The translations under genes and the position numbers were made by a program. Below are positions 7,647 through 17,571 of a DNA stretch of 64,000 nt, one piece after another. How positions within the stretch are numbered: position 1 is the first letter of the stretch; the number at the start of each line of letters is the position of its first letter. Source of the stretch: an uncultured Prevotellaceae bacterium (lineage in GTDB: Bacteria > Bacteroidota > Bacteroidia > Bacteroidales > Muribaculaceae); the NCBI GenBank assembly GCA_900319525.1, contig ONOU01000002.1:124001-188000 (forward strand), written 5' to 3'. The notes below the pieces were generated by a model that saw nothing but the letters and a program-made list of their open reading frames with translations, had not been told where the DNA came from and did no database searches.

Positions 7647-10600
7647 ATGAGTCTAAAACATTTACTCTTGTTCCTTGTCATGGCATTGGCCACACTGGGT
7701 GTGAACGCCCAGATAAGTGGTACCGTGCTCGACGAGAACAATGAACCTGTCATCGGCGCGTCGGTCGTTCAGCAGACCAATCCCAAGAACGGCGTCGCTA
7801 CCGACATTGACGGCCATTTTACCTTGAATGTGCCAGCAGGCACCAAGATTAAAGTTACCTATGTGGGTTATGAAGAGGCTGTCGTCGCAGCCAAGGCTGG
7901 TATGACCATCGTCCTCTCCCCTAAGGGCGAAATGCTCAATGAGGTGGTTGTAACCGGTTACCAGAAGGTGGACAAGCGACTCTTCACTGGTGCTACCCAG
8001 AGCGTCGATGCCGAGAAGACCAAGCTCTCGGGTGTTGCCGACGTCAGCCGTGGTCTTGAAGGCCGCGTTTCGGGTGTGCAAGTGCAGAACGTGTCGGGTA
8101 CCTTCGGTACCGCTCCCAAGATCCGCGTGCGTGGTGCTACCTCTATCTACGGTAGCTCCAAGCCCCTGTGGGTTGTGGACGGTGTCGTTCTGGAGGACAA
8201 CGTGGACATCAGTGCCGACGAGCTCTCGTCGGGTGATGCCAACACGCTGATCGCCTCGGCTGTTGCCGGCCTTAATGCCGACGATATCGAGAGCTTCCAG
8301 ATCCTGAAGGATGGTTCCGCGACCTCTATCTATGGTGCCAAGGCTAACGCCGGTGTGATCGTTATCACCACCAAGACTGGCCGCAAGGGTTCTAGCTCTA
8401 TCAACTATACCGGTGAGTTCACCTACCGCTTGAAGCCCAACTACCGCGACTTTAACATCTGCACCTCACAGGAGCAGATGAGTATCTTGCGCGAGATGGA
8501 GCAGAAGGGTTGGCTTGAGTATGCCAGCCTGGTGAACAGCAGCACCTCGGGTATCTATGGTCAGATGTATGACTTGATCAACACCTACGATCCTGAGACT
8601 GGACAATATGCACTGCCCAACACTCAGGCTGCCCGCAACAACTTCTTGCGTGAGGCCGAGTTCCGCAATACCGACTGGTTTGACCTGTTGTTCAACAACA
8701 ACGTCATGCAGAACCACTCGGTGAGCATTTCGGGTGGTACCGACAAGGGTTCGTTCTACACCTCGGCATCGGTAATGCTCGATCCGGGATGGTACAAGAG
8801 CAGCCGCGTTGAGCGCTACACCTTCAATGCCAACGCAATCTATAACATTACCGACAAACTCAAACTCAAGATTCTGAACAGTGACAGTTTCCGTGACCAG
8901 AAGGCCCCCGGTACCTTGAGTCAGAATGTGGACGTCGTTTATGGTGAGGTAAGGCGTGACTTCGATATCAACCCCTACAGCTTCGCCTTGAATACCGCTC
9001 GTACCGTGGCTCCCGAGATGCGTTACAACCGCAACTACACCTCCTTTAATATCTTTGACGAGTTGGATCAGAACTCGATCGACCTGAACGTGACCGACCT
9101 CAAGTTCCAGGGCGAGCTCAACTACAAGCCTATCGTTAAGCAGGACCAGACGCTGGAGTTCAACATCCTGGGTTCGATGCGCGTCGTTAATTCCGAGCAG
9201 AACCACTATGTGATGGACAACAGTAACATGGCCAACGCCTATCGTGCCGGTATCGACCCCGAGAACGCCATTATCCGTTCGAGCAACTCTTACCTTTATA
9301 GTGACCCCGATGTCAAGAACGGTCTCCCCGAGACAATTCTGGACAAGGGTGGTATCCTCTTCTATGAGAAGAACCAGAGCAAGACTTTCTCGTTCCGTGC
9401 TTCGGGACAATACATGAAGGATTTCCACAATGGTGATCACATCCTGTCATTGTTCGCCGGTATGGAGGCCGTGCGTCTTGACCGTTTCCGTGAGTCGTTT
9501 GACGCATGGGGCGTCGTTTACGCCAACGGTTACCTGCCCTACACCAACTACAAGCTCTTCAAGCAGCTCCAGGAGGAGAATGGTAGCTACTACGGCATCG
9601 GTGAGTATCACCGTCGCGACATGGCCTATTTTGCCAATGCCAACTATGCATTGTTTGGCCGTTATATCTTGAACGGAACCATCCGCTATGAGGGCTCTAA
9701 CCAGATGGGTCGCACGACTCAGAACCGCTGGCTCCCCACTTGGAACGTGTCGGCTGCATGGAACATCAGCGATGAGCCGTTCTTCCAGAACTCCGCACTC
9801 TATCAGAAGGGTGCCCTCTCTTATGCCAAGCTGCGCTTGAGCTACTCGCTGACTGCCGAGAGCGGTCCCATGACCCTGGGTCATGCCGAGGCCCTGTATT
9901 ATCCCACCCTGCGCTGGCGTCAGGAGCACAACATCCATGAGATGGCCCTGTACTTGAGCGGTCTGGGCAACAGCGACCTGACCTACGAGAAGAAGAATGA
10001 GTTTGACCTTGGTGTTGACTTCGGTTTCCTCTTCAACCGCATCAACGTGGTGTTTGACTGGTTCACCCGTAACAACTTCGACCTGATTGGCCGCATCCGC
10101 ACTGAGGGTGTTGGTGGTGAGACCGAGAAGTTTGGTAACGTGGCTGAGATGAAGTCGCATGGTGTTGAGTTCACCATTACTTCACACAACATCCAGCCCA
10201 AGCGTCCCAAGGACTTCGGCTGGACTACCGACTTGACCTTCTCCTATGCCGACACCAAGATCACCAAGTTGCAGGCCCGTTCGCGCGTCATCGACCTGGT
10301 TGTAGGTACCGGTTTCGCTTTGCAGGGTTATCCCCACCGTGCCATCTTCTCGATTCCCTTTGCTGGACTGGATGAGCATGGTCTGCCCCTCGTCATCGAT
10401 GAGAGTGGTGAGATTTCTAACGAGGGTCTGAACTTCCAGGAGACCGAGAGCCTCGACTTCCTCAAGTATGAGGGTCCTGTAGATCCTACCTACACTGGTG
10501 GTTTCGGTAACACCTTTGATTGGAATGGCCTCCACCTGAATGTGTTCATGACCTACGCATTTGGTAACAAGCTGCGCCTTGACCCGACCTTCCGCTCTAG

Positions 10601-11000
10601 CTACAGCGACTTGACCTCCTTCTCTAAGGACTTCAAGAACCGTTGGGTGCTGCCCGGTGATGAGGCTTATACCGACATCCCCGCTATCGCATCGCGCCGT
10701 CAGGTTTATTCCAATCCTTACCTGAGCATGGCCTACAATGCCTATAACTACAGCACTGCACGTATCGCCGACGGTGGTTTCATCCGCTTGAAGGAGATTT
10801 CGCTGACCTATGACTTGCCCAAGTCATGGATTTCGCACCTGCGTCTCACTAACGCTTCTCTCAAGTTGGCAGCCACTAACATCTGCCTGCTTTATGCCGA
10901 CAAGAAACTCAACGGACAGGATCCCGAGTTCTACAACAGTGGTGGTGTTGCATCGCCCAACCCCAAGCAGTTCACCCTTACTGTGCGCCTGGGTATGTAA
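7647..11000 (+). CDS. SusC/RagA-family TonB-linked outer membrane protein
   Basis: TonB-dependent outer-membrane transporter of 1117 residues that works with the next gene (SusD-like) as a lidded importer. Order of parts: signal peptide ending at VNAQ (1-22); carboxypeptidase-D regulatory-like domain (about 23-105, ISGTVLDENNEPVIGASVV); a TonB-box-like NEVVVTGYQKVDKRLFTG; plug domain (about 115-240, with VRGATSIYGSSKPLWVVDG and ILKDGSATSIYGAKANAGVI); then the 22-strand barrel, ending in a C-terminal FTLTVRLGM. It heads a five-gene plus-strand operon. The substrate is not obvious: no glycoside hydrolase is in this operon, while a metallohydrolase-like lipoprotein and a DUF4302 lipoprotein are. 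That arrangement points to a peptide, glycopeptide or other non-glycan ligand. Confidence 0.95.
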   Translation: MSLKHLLLFLVMALATLGVNAQISGTVLDENNEPVIGASVVQQTNPKNGVATDIDGHFTLNVPAGTKIKVTYVGYEEAVVAAKAGMTIVLSPKGEMLNEVVVTGYQKVDKRLFTGATQSVDAEKTKLSGVADVSRGLEGRVSGVQVQNVSGTFGTAPKIRVRGATSIYGSSKPLWVVDGVVLEDNVDISADELSSGDANTLIASAVAGLNADDIESFQILKDGSATSIYGAKANAGVIVITTKTGRKGSSSINYTGEFTYRLKPNYRDFNICTSQEQMSILREMEQKGWLEYASLVNSSTSGIYGQMYDLINTYDPETGQYALPNTQAARNNFLREAEFRNTDWFDLLFNNNVMQNHSVSISGGTDKGSFYTSASVMLDPGWYKSSRVERYTFNANAIYNITDKLKLKILNSDSFRDQKAPGTLSQNVDVVYGEVRRDFDINPYSFALNTARTVAPEMRYNRNYTSFNIFDELDQNSIDLNVTDLKFQGELNYKPIVKQDQTLEFNILGSMRVVNSEQNHYVMDNSNMANAYRAGIDPENAIIRSSNSYLYSDPDVKNGLPETILDKGGILFYEKNQSKTFSFRASGQYMKDFHNGDHILSLFAGMEAVRLDRFRESFDAWGVVYANGYLPYTNYKLFKQLQEENGSYYGIGEYHRRDMAYFANANYALFGRYILNGTIRYEGSNQMGRTTQNRWLPTWNVSAAWNISDEPFFQNSALYQKGALSYAKLRLSYSLTAESGPMTLGHAEALYYPTLRWRQEHNIHEMALYLSGLGNSDLTYEKKNEFDLGVDFGFLFNRINVVFDWFTRNNFDLIGRIRTEGVGGETEKFGNVAEMKSHGVEFTITSHNIQPKRPKDFGWTTDLTFSYADTKITKLQARSRVIDLVVGTGFALQGYPHRAIFSIPFAGLDEHGLPLVIDESGEISNEGLNFQETESLDFLKYEGPVDPTYTGGFGNTFDWNGLHLNVFMTYAFGNKLRLDPTFRSSYSDLTSFSKDFKNRWVLPGDEAYTDIPAIASRRQVYSNPYLSMAYNAYNYSTARIADGGFIRLKEISLTYDLPKSWISHLRLTNASLKLAATNICLLYADKKLNGQDPEFYNSGGVASPNPKQFTLTVRLGM

Positions 11001-11055
11001 TAGATATGAGGATGTTTCACACATTATATATAATATATAATAACGATTCAAGATT

Positions 11056-12708
11056 ATGAAACTACGATATAAGATATTATTTATTGCTGTGGCGCTCGTT
11101 GGATTAAGCTCATGTAGCGATTTCCTGGAGACCGTTCCCGATACCCGCGTGTATCTGCAGAACCTTGATCAGCTAGAACAATTGCTTGTCTCGGGTTATG
11201 CCGAAAACAGTTATACTGTCGTGGGCGAGCTCTCGAGTGACAACGTTGATGACTTGAACTCTCCCGACGCCAATGGTATCCGCTATAACTACTCGCCTGC
11301 CGACAGGTATCACGAGCAGCTCTATCGTTGGGAGGATGTGGATCTGACCATCAGTGAGCAGAACTGTCCGTCGGCCGTTTGGACCAGCTACTATCAGGCT
11401 ATCGCCATTGCCAATGCTGTCCTCGAGGTAGTCGATGAGATTGAAGCTACCGGTGAGATCGAGGGTAATCCCATGACTCCCCGTGACAAGGCCCGCCTGG
11501 CAGCCATCAAGGGTGAGGCTCACCTGATCCGTGCCTATCACCACTATATTCTGGCACAAATCTTCTGTATGCCTTATCGCGGCCCGGAACTCAGCAAGCA
11601 AGAGCTGGGTATCCCCTATGCCACCAAGCCCGAGACTAGCCTCAAGCCGCACTATGAGCGTGGCACACTGCAAGAGACCTATGACAACATCGAGAAGGAC
11701 CTGCTGATTGGTCTGGCCAATGTGACCGATGATTACTATGAAGTGCCCAAGTACCACTTCAACGTAGCTGCTGCCAATGCCTTTGCCGCTCGTTTCTATC
11801 TTGCCAAGCGTGAGTATGAGAAGGTGGTAGAGTATGCAACCGCTTCGTTCAAGGGCAATGATCCCGCCAGCATGCGTAACGACTTCTGGGATCTGGCCGA
11901 GGAATTCTATGATGAGGATGAGGCTGCTCGTTACTACACCAGTGTCGAGCGTCCCGGTAACTTCATGATGATTGATACCTACAGCACCTGGCTGCGTTCC
12001 TATGGTGGCCGTTTCTGGACCCATCGCAATGCCGCTACCGGCTCGATCTATGGCCCTGGCCCCACCTGGTCACAGCTGATGCCGTGCTTCGGTAGCCACC
12101 TCTATGGCAGTGATAGCTACGGCTACATCTTGAGCTGCAACTGCTGGGAGCAGTTTGAATATACCGACAAACTTGCAGGTATCGGCTACGTACACATGGT
12201 ACGCAACGAGTTCACCAGTCAGGAGACTCTGCTGTTCCGTGCCGAGGCTAACCTGTTCCTGGGCAATATCGATGCCGCATTCGACGACTTGTACTTGTGG
12301 AACCACGAGCATATCATGCAACGTGAGATCAGCACCAACTATGGTACCATGAGAGAGCTGAGCAAGGACCTGATCACTAGCTTCTACACGCTTGCCAGCC
12401 GCATCACCCCCAGCAGCTCGGCTTATCCTATCGTTTATCAGTTCCATATTGATGAGGTTTGCCCGAGCGACAAGTACCACGTCACCAATGAGATTGAACC
12501 CTATCTGCAGTGCGTGCAGCACTTCCGCCGCATCCAGACCGTTCATCAGGGTCAGCGCTGGTTTGACATCAAGCGTTATGGCTTTGAGATTAAGCACAAG
12601 TGGGGCAAGGACGAGGTCGTTACTCTGCAGCCGTGTGACAAGCGCTATGCTATCCAGATCCCTGACGAGGTAATCGGTGCTGGATTGCAGCCTAATCCCC
12701 GCGACTAA
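11056..12708 (+). CDS. SusD/RagB-family nutrient-binding outer membrane lipoprotein
   Basis: Surface lipoprotein of 550 residues forming the lid over the SusC-like barrel encoded 55 bp upstream. The signal peptide MKLRYKILFIAVALVGLSSC ends in a lipobox with Cys 20, followed by SDFLETVPD, the usual SusD opening. Helical TPR-like SusD features follow: KGEAHLIRAYHHYILAQIFC near 155 and the C-terminal RRIQTVHQGQRWFDIKRYGFEI. It is more diverged than typical glycan-binding SusD proteins and lacks an obvious aromatic platform, so the ligand is left open. Expressed with its SusC partner. Confidence 0.93.
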   Translation: MKLRYKILFIAVALVGLSSCSDFLETVPDTRVYLQNLDQLEQLLVSGYAENSYTVVGELSSDNVDDLNSPDANGIRYNYSPADRYHEQLYRWEDVDLTISEQNCPSAVWTSYYQAIAIANAVLEVVDEIEATGEIEGNPMTPRDKARLAAIKGEAHLIRAYHHYILAQIFCMPYRGPELSKQELGIPYATKPETSLKPHYERGTLQETYDNIEKDLLIGLANVTDDYYEVPKYHFNVAAANAFAARFYLAKREYEKVVEYATASFKGNDPASMRNDFWDLAEEFYDEDEAARYYTSVERPGNFMMIDTYSTWLRSYGGRFWTHRNAATGSIYGPGPTWSQLMPCFGSHLYGSDSYGYILSCNCWEQFEYTDKLAGIGYVHMVRNEFTSQETLLFRAEANLFLGNIDAAFDDLYLWNHEHIMQREISTNYGTMRELSKDLITSFYTLASRITPSSSAYPIVYQFHIDEVCPSDKYHVTNEIEPYLQCVQHFRRIQTVHQGQRWFDIKRYGFEIKHKWGKDEVVTLQPCDKRYAIQIPDEVIGAGLQPNPRD

Positions 12709-12776
12709 CCACTCGAGCATGAGTATGAATATGATGGACATAAGAAAGAACAATTCACTTTAATATGTATATCACA

Positions 12777-13904
12777 ATGAAAAAGATTCAATATTATATT
12801 TCTGCATTGCTGCTCGTGGGTTTTGTCGCCATGTCGATGTCGTCTTGCAGCGAGGAAAAATTGGGACCCACCATTTTCCCCGATGAGGATGAAGTGCTCG
12901 ACCCCACGGCAACGACCTATAAGCTGGACAAGTACCTCAAGGAGAATTACCTTGACAAGTACAACTTGACGTTCCTCTACAAGATGCCGGACGTGAGTGC
13001 CAACATGAATTATAACCTGGTACCTGCACGCTATGAGAACGCTCTTGACCTGGCCGTGACTTGCCAGTACCTGTGGTTTGAGCCCTATGAGGCTCTGGGA
13101 GGCATCGACTTCCTCAAGACTTACAGCCCCCGCATCATCCTGCTGGTGGGTTCACAGGCTATCAGCTCGGCTACCCGTCAGCCCGTGGACGGTCTCACCG
13201 AGGGTGGCGTGAAGATCACCCTGTTCAATGTGAACAGCATGGATGCGACCAACAAGGATGCCATGAACGAGAACTACTTCCACACGATGCACCGCGAGTT
13301 TGCCAACATCCTTCGCCAGAACAAGACCTATCCCACCGAGTTCAACACCGTTTCGGTAGGTCACTATGTTCCCAGCGAGTGGCGTGAGCGTGGCAACGAG
13401 ATCAACTCCGCGGGCTTTGTGAGCAAGTATGCTTCGAGTGAGAGTAGTGTGGACTTTGCCGAGACCATCGCTTGCTACATCGTCTTTACCGATCAGCAGT
13501 GGGATGATATGCTGGCCTATGCCGCTTGTGGATGGCACAAGGACAAGAACAAGTACTGCCGCTACTACTATTATCCCGATAACGACATGACCAAGGACAT
13601 CGTCTATATCCCCAACACCGAGGACGATGAGAAAAAGATCAATGTTGTGCGTGACGACTTTGGTATCGTTGTTCAACGTTACATCTATGATGGTACAACC
13701 CACTCACGCATCACCGTTTATCCTGTAGAGGACGAGGACGGTATCAATGGTGTTGAAGCCATCGAGAAGAAGGTGCAGTATGCCCGTCAGTGGTTCCGCG
13801 AGGCTTGGGGTATTGACCTCGATGCCCTGCGCGATGAGGTGAGGGCACGTCAAGATGCTTATAACATCGAGGAACTGCGCAAGCGCGTCTATGATATTCA
13901 GTAA
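12777..13904 (+). CDS. Import-associated zinc metallohydrolase-like lipoprotein with degenerate HExxH
   Basis: Lipoprotein of 375 residues; signal peptide with lipobox SMSSC. It resembles the Bacteroidetes lipoproteins that accompany SusC/SusD pairs and are named for an HExxH zinc motif (TIGR04549 / putative zinc-binding metallopeptidase group). The place of the motif is recognisable (MHREFANILRQNKTYPTEFN) but reads REFAN at residues 173-177 (13293-13307): the family HEFxH has lost both histidines, each by what could be a single base change (CGC and AAC). The later VDFAETIACYI segment, where the third ligand is expected, remains. No other HExxH exists in the protein. It is therefore probably a non-catalytic binding protein or a dead enzyme. 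Start chosen at MKKIQYY; an ATG 12 bp upstream is possible. Confidence 0.75.
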   Translation: MKKIQYYISALLLVGFVAMSMSSCSEEKLGPTIFPDEDEVLDPTATTYKLDKYLKENYLDKYNLTFLYKMPDVSANMNYNLVPARYENALDLAVTCQYLWFEPYEALGGIDFLKTYSPRIILLVGSQAISSATRQPVDGLTEGGVKITLFNVNSMDATNKDAMNENYFHTMHREFANILRQNKTYPTEFNTVSVGHYVPSEWRERGNEINSAGFVSKYASSESSVDFAETIACYIVFTDQQWDDMLAYAACGWHKDKNKYCRYYYYPDNDMTKDIVYIPNTEDDEKKINVVRDDFGIVVQRYIYDGTTHSRITVYPVEDEDGINGVEAIEKKVQYARQWFREAWGIDLDALRDEVRARQDAYNIEELRKRVYDIQ

Positions 13905-13937
13905 AGTTATTCCCGATAATAATAACAAGAAACGAAA

Positions 13938-15308
13938 ATGAAAAAGATTTTAAATATTTCATTGTTGATGCTTGCTGCGCTCTCGACGCTCACGCTGACC
14001 TCATGTCTTCATGAGATGGATGAAGTGTTTGATGATGACGCCGTCATCCGCATGAACAACGCCATGGAAGATTATGAGAACGTCTTGACCAGCAATGGCG
14101 GCAAGTGGCAGTTGGAGTATTATTCCAACACTACCGAGCCCGGTTACACCTATGTGTTGACCTTTGCCAAGGACGGTTCTGTAGTGATGTCGGGCCACAA
14201 CAAGTGGATCAACTACATCAAGAACAATAACCTGAACACTTCGGCCTTTGGTTCCATGACCTCGATGTGGGACGTGATTGGCGACAACGGCCTCGTGCTC
14301 ACCTTCAATTCCTATAATGACTTCTTCCACCTGTTCTCATCGCCCGATGCTGTGCCCACCACTGGTGGTACCATGACTGCAGGCGGTGGCAGCACTGCCG
14401 GTCGAGGCCATGAAGGTGACTATGAGTTCAACCTGATGAAGTTCTCGGGCGACACCATCTACATGACCGGTAAGAAGTACAATTACCACATGATCATGAC
14501 CCGCCTGCCCCAGGATACCAATGACTCGACCTACCTCACTGGTGTGGCCAACCTCAACAAGAACATGTTCACCTCCAAGCTGCCCTATGTTTACATCGTG
14601 CTGCCCAACGGCAACAGGTGGATCGTCAAGAGCGCGGCCAGTGGTTACATGAAGATTTATCCCGAGGGACAAGATGAGGTGACCACCTCCGAGAGCCATA
14701 ACTTCATCATCACCAACGATGGTATGGCCTTCAGAGACGAGCTCGTGCTCGAAGGTTACAAGATTCAGCGCTTCAAACGTCAGGCCGATGGCACGGCACT
14801 GTGTGTCGAGGACAACCAGACGCTCATCACTGCCGATCCGCTCTCTGTTTGCCTTACCAACTCGGTGCTGAACTGGAAATCCAACATGAAGAAGGAGGCT
14901 GCCGGTGGCATCTACTCAGAGTATGCAACTCAAATCTCGTCCGAGACCAAGAACATTACTGCAGCTACCCTGAAGAACGCCACCCTGAAGGAAATTCAGA
15001 TCAACTACATTGACAGCATCTCGGCTGCTGTAGTGACCATGAATTTCTCCAAGTCGTCCAAGACCTATCCTGCACGCTTCCAGTTCACGGTAGCTTCTTC
15101 TACCGACAACCAGATCAGCTTCACCTATAAGGGTATGACCGACTACGGTGAGCGCTTCTATGCTGCTTGCCCCACGATCGAAAAATTTATCCAGGCTTTT
15201 GCTGCCGCTAAGTTTGACCTGACATCTCCCTCACTGCTCGCTCCCACGACGATAACGATGGCCGAGAATGGAAATGCCGGCAACTTCATCGTGTTGACGT
15301 TGCAGTAA
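13938..15308 (+). CDS. DUF4302 domain-containing lipoprotein
   Basis: Secreted lipoprotein of 456 residues of unknown function. The signal peptide MKKILNISLLMLAALSTLTL ends at lipobox LTSC. The region MEDYENVLTSNGGKWQLEYY followed by YTYVLTFAKDGSVVMSG is typical of DUF4302, a family found almost only next to SusC/SusD pairs carrying the metallohydrolase-like lipoprotein, exactly as here. The centre has a Gly-rich linker (TTGGTMTAGGGSTAGRGHEG, about 138-157). It begins 33 bp after the preceding gene, so it is part of the same operon. A role as an accessory surface ligand-binding protein is inference from position. Confidence 0.8.
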   Translation: MKKILNISLLMLAALSTLTLTSCLHEMDEVFDDDAVIRMNNAMEDYENVLTSNGGKWQLEYYSNTTEPGYTYVLTFAKDGSVVMSGHNKWINYIKNNNLNTSAFGSMTSMWDVIGDNGLVLTFNSYNDFFHLFSSPDAVPTTGGTMTAGGGSTAGRGHEGDYEFNLMKFSGDTIYMTGKKYNYHMIMTRLPQDTNDSTYLTGVANLNKNMFTSKLPYVYIVLPNGNRWIVKSAASGYMKIYPEGQDEVTTSESHNFIITNDGMAFRDELVLEGYKIQRFKRQADGTALCVEDNQTLITADPLSVCLTNSVLNWKSNMKKEAAGGIYSEYATQISSETKNITAATLKNATLKEIQINYIDSISAAVVTMNFSKSSKTYPARFQFTVASSTDNQISFTYKGMTDYGERFYAACPTIEKFIQAFAAAKFDLTSPSLLAPTTITMAENGNAGNFIVLTLQ

Positions 15309-15417
15309 TAACGCATCATTCTTCTGTCTGGGCCTGTTACTGATGGTGACAGGCCCCAGGCGGGAAAATGAAAAAAAGACAATTCATTATTTTATTAACA
15401 TAAAAACAACAATTTGT

Positions 15418-17466
15418 ATGAAAAAGTACTTACTTATTGCCGCTGCTGCGCTCGTGATGACAAGCGCTAACGCGCAACTCAAGACCCCTGCTGTACACAG
15501 CAAGGCGGGCGTTACTAAAGAAAAGATTGCCAAGCTTCCCGCTCAGCGTCAGCTTGATCTTTCCACGATGTCAACGACCAGGGAAATGAAGACCGATTTC
15601 ACCACGGGTAAGCCCATGATGACTCCCATGAAGGCCCCCAAGAAGGCCGGCTATCTGGAGCCCTTCTACAAGCGTCCCGCAGGTATGTACGTTTCGCCCT
15701 TCCACGCCAACAATGGCGAGGGTCTGTGGAGCTATGGTAACCTCGTGTTCTTGATGGCAAAGCCCTTTGCTGACTATCCCTTCGAGGGAACTATCGAAGG
15801 TCAGATTGATGAGAACACCCACGCTGAATGGGACGTCTTCATCAGGGACGAGACCTATTATCTTGATGATACCTATGGTTTCCTCTACAACTCCTATTGG
15901 TGGCTTGATAAAGCTCCCATCTTCTATGCTGTTGATGGCGACTTGGAGAGTGATGATGCCATCTGGTATTCCTATCAGATCAAGGGCTTTGAAACCGAGG
16001 AGCAAGTTGGTGGTGGCGTGACAATCAAGAGTGAGGTTCCTGCCGAGATTCTTACCGCCGACAACGACGAGACCATTGCTCAGATGTTTGGAACCGAGGG
16101 TCAGGAGTTCATGTACTCGAGCAAGACCATGGTGCCTGGTGGCCGCAAGGGTGACAAGGTGGGTATGCTTACGCGTTACTACGGTGCTACTCCTTGGGAA
16201 AATAATGAGTATGGCTGGTGGTTCGGTAAGAACGCTTCTCATGTCGATGGTATGGCTATGTGCTTTGAGAAGCCCGAGCATCCCTATCTGCTCAAGAACG
16301 TCTATCTGCAGGCTGCTTACAACGATGGTGACTTCATCGGCATGGTAGTTAACGCTCCCGTGAAGATGAAGTGCAAAGTGTATCGTCTGGACAAGATTCC
16401 CGAGTATATCCTTGACGAGCACACTACCGCTACGCTGCCCGAGGTTCCCGGTGAGCTCATCGTTACTGGTGAGGCTACCGTTACTCCGACCACTGGTGAG
16501 GCCAACAGCGGTTTGATCACTTTCACCCTCTATGGCCAGGATGAGCTCGATTCCACCTTGACCTATGAGTACCACCCCACGATTGACTTCCCCATCATGG
16601 TCTGCATCGACGGTTACAATGATCCTGGTATGGAGGATCTCGTTGAGTTCAGCGCATTCGTTAGCACCGACGACCAGGCTGATGAGGGTTATGGTGAGCT
16701 GTGCTACCTCAAGGAGGGTATCTTTGAGATTGAGTACGACGAGAATGGTGACACCATCAAAGACGAAAATGGCAATCCCAAGACCTACTTCACCGGTGAG
16801 TACTACTGGGAGGGCTTGAACAACAGGTTCTCGGCTGGTGACGATGAGGATCGCACCCGCAGGGCTCAGATGCTCACGGGTCTCAGCATCTTCATTGGCA
16901 CCGAGAATCCCTTCATCACCTTCAACCACGGTCTGGAGGATGGTGAATACACCTTCCCTGTCGAGGGTGGTTCGTTCAACAAGACCTTCGAGTACAGTGA
17001 TCAAACGATCACCGACGACGCTATCCAGTTCTTTAGCATGACTCCCAGCGAGGACGGTGACTGGTGGATGACCTACAACGGTAGCGATGAGCTCCCCGAC
17101 TGGCTCGAGATCAACCTCTCTGATAACTATGATGAGGAGACTGGTGAGTTCTCAGGTCTGGTTCTGGCCGACGTTGTTGCCGCTCCGCTGCCCGCTGGTG
17201 TGAAGTATCGCGAGGCTGTGATCCGCTTCGAGATCCCCGGTGACTATATCGAGTATAAGTTCATGCAGGGTACGCCGTCTCCCTTCATCAAGGGTGACGT
17301 TAACGGCGACGGCGAGGTGAACATTGCCGACGTTAACTGCCTGATCGATGTGATCCTGGGTGTAAGAACCGCCGACGAGTTTGAGGGTCGTGCACTGGTT
17401 AATGACGATGACGAGGTGAACATCGCTGATGTGAATGCCGTTATCGACATCATCCTGGGTTTCTAA
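15418..17466 (+). CDS. Secreted protein with BACON-like domain and C-terminal dockerin
   Basis: Exported protein of 682 residues, function unknown. Signal peptide MKKYLLIAAAALVMTSANAQ (type I, no lipobox). The body is acidic and rich in Tyr/Trp, without a recognised enzyme motif. Residues about 510-617 (FPVEGGSFNKTFEYS ... PDWLEINLS ... REAVIRFEIPGDYIEYKFMQ) look like a BACON-type beta-sandwich. Residues about 625-682 form a dockerin: the first calcium loop is intact (DVNGDGEVNIAD), the second is altered (LVNDDDEVNIAD, lacking the first Asp and the Gly). An ATG at 15343 is in frame, but only the start at 15418 places the signal peptide correctly. Last gene of the operon, followed by a hairpin terminator. 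The dockerin suggests attachment to a cohesin-like partner not seen here. Confidence 0.8.
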   Translation: MKKYLLIAAAALVMTSANAQLKTPAVHSKAGVTKEKIAKLPAQRQLDLSTMSTTREMKTDFTTGKPMMTPMKAPKKAGYLEPFYKRPAGMYVSPFHANNGEGLWSYGNLVFLMAKPFADYPFEGTIEGQIDENTHAEWDVFIRDETYYLDDTYGFLYNSYWWLDKAPIFYAVDGDLESDDAIWYSYQIKGFETEEQVGGGVTIKSEVPAEILTADNDETIAQMFGTEGQEFMYSSKTMVPGGRKGDKVGMLTRYYGATPWENNEYGWWFGKNASHVDGMAMCFEKPEHPYLLKNVYLQAAYNDGDFIGMVVNAPVKMKCKVYRLDKIPEYILDEHTTATLPEVPGELIVTGEATVTPTTGEANSGLITFTLYGQDELDSTLTYEYHPTIDFPIMVCIDGYNDPGMEDLVEFSAFVSTDDQADEGYGELCYLKEGIFEIEYDENGDTIKDENGNPKTYFTGEYYWEGLNNRFSAGDDEDRTRRAQMLTGLSIFIGTENPFITFNHGLEDGEYTFPVEGGSFNKTFEYSDQTITDDAIQFFSMTPSEDGDWWMTYNGSDELPDWLEINLSDNYDEETGEFSGLVLADVVAAPLPAGVKYREAVIRFEIPGDYIEYKFMQGTPSPFIKGDVNGDGEVNIADVNCLIDVILGVRTADEFEGRALVNDDDEVNIADVNAVIDIILGF

Positions 17467-17531
17467 TTCATGATCGATACCGTTTTTAGACTGATTATTA
17501 CAGTTTCTTAACATATCATCTATTACCTGTA

Positions 17532-17570
17532 GAGACGGGAAGCCTGATAGAAGGTTTCCCGTCTCGTTTA
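17532..17570 (+). terminator. Terminator of the first SusC/SusD operon
   Basis: A 13-bp stem (17532-17544 with 17553-17565, one G-T wobble, loop of 8) followed by GTTTA. The T-run is short, but the stem is strong and lies 65 bp after the last stop of the operon. Confidence 0.65.
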
Positions 17571-17571
17571 A

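Noticed and set aside
12777-13904. Pseudogene call for the metallohydrolase-like lipoprotein
   Set aside because: The frame, signal peptide and spacing in the operon are intact; only the motif is altered, so it is kept as a coding gene.
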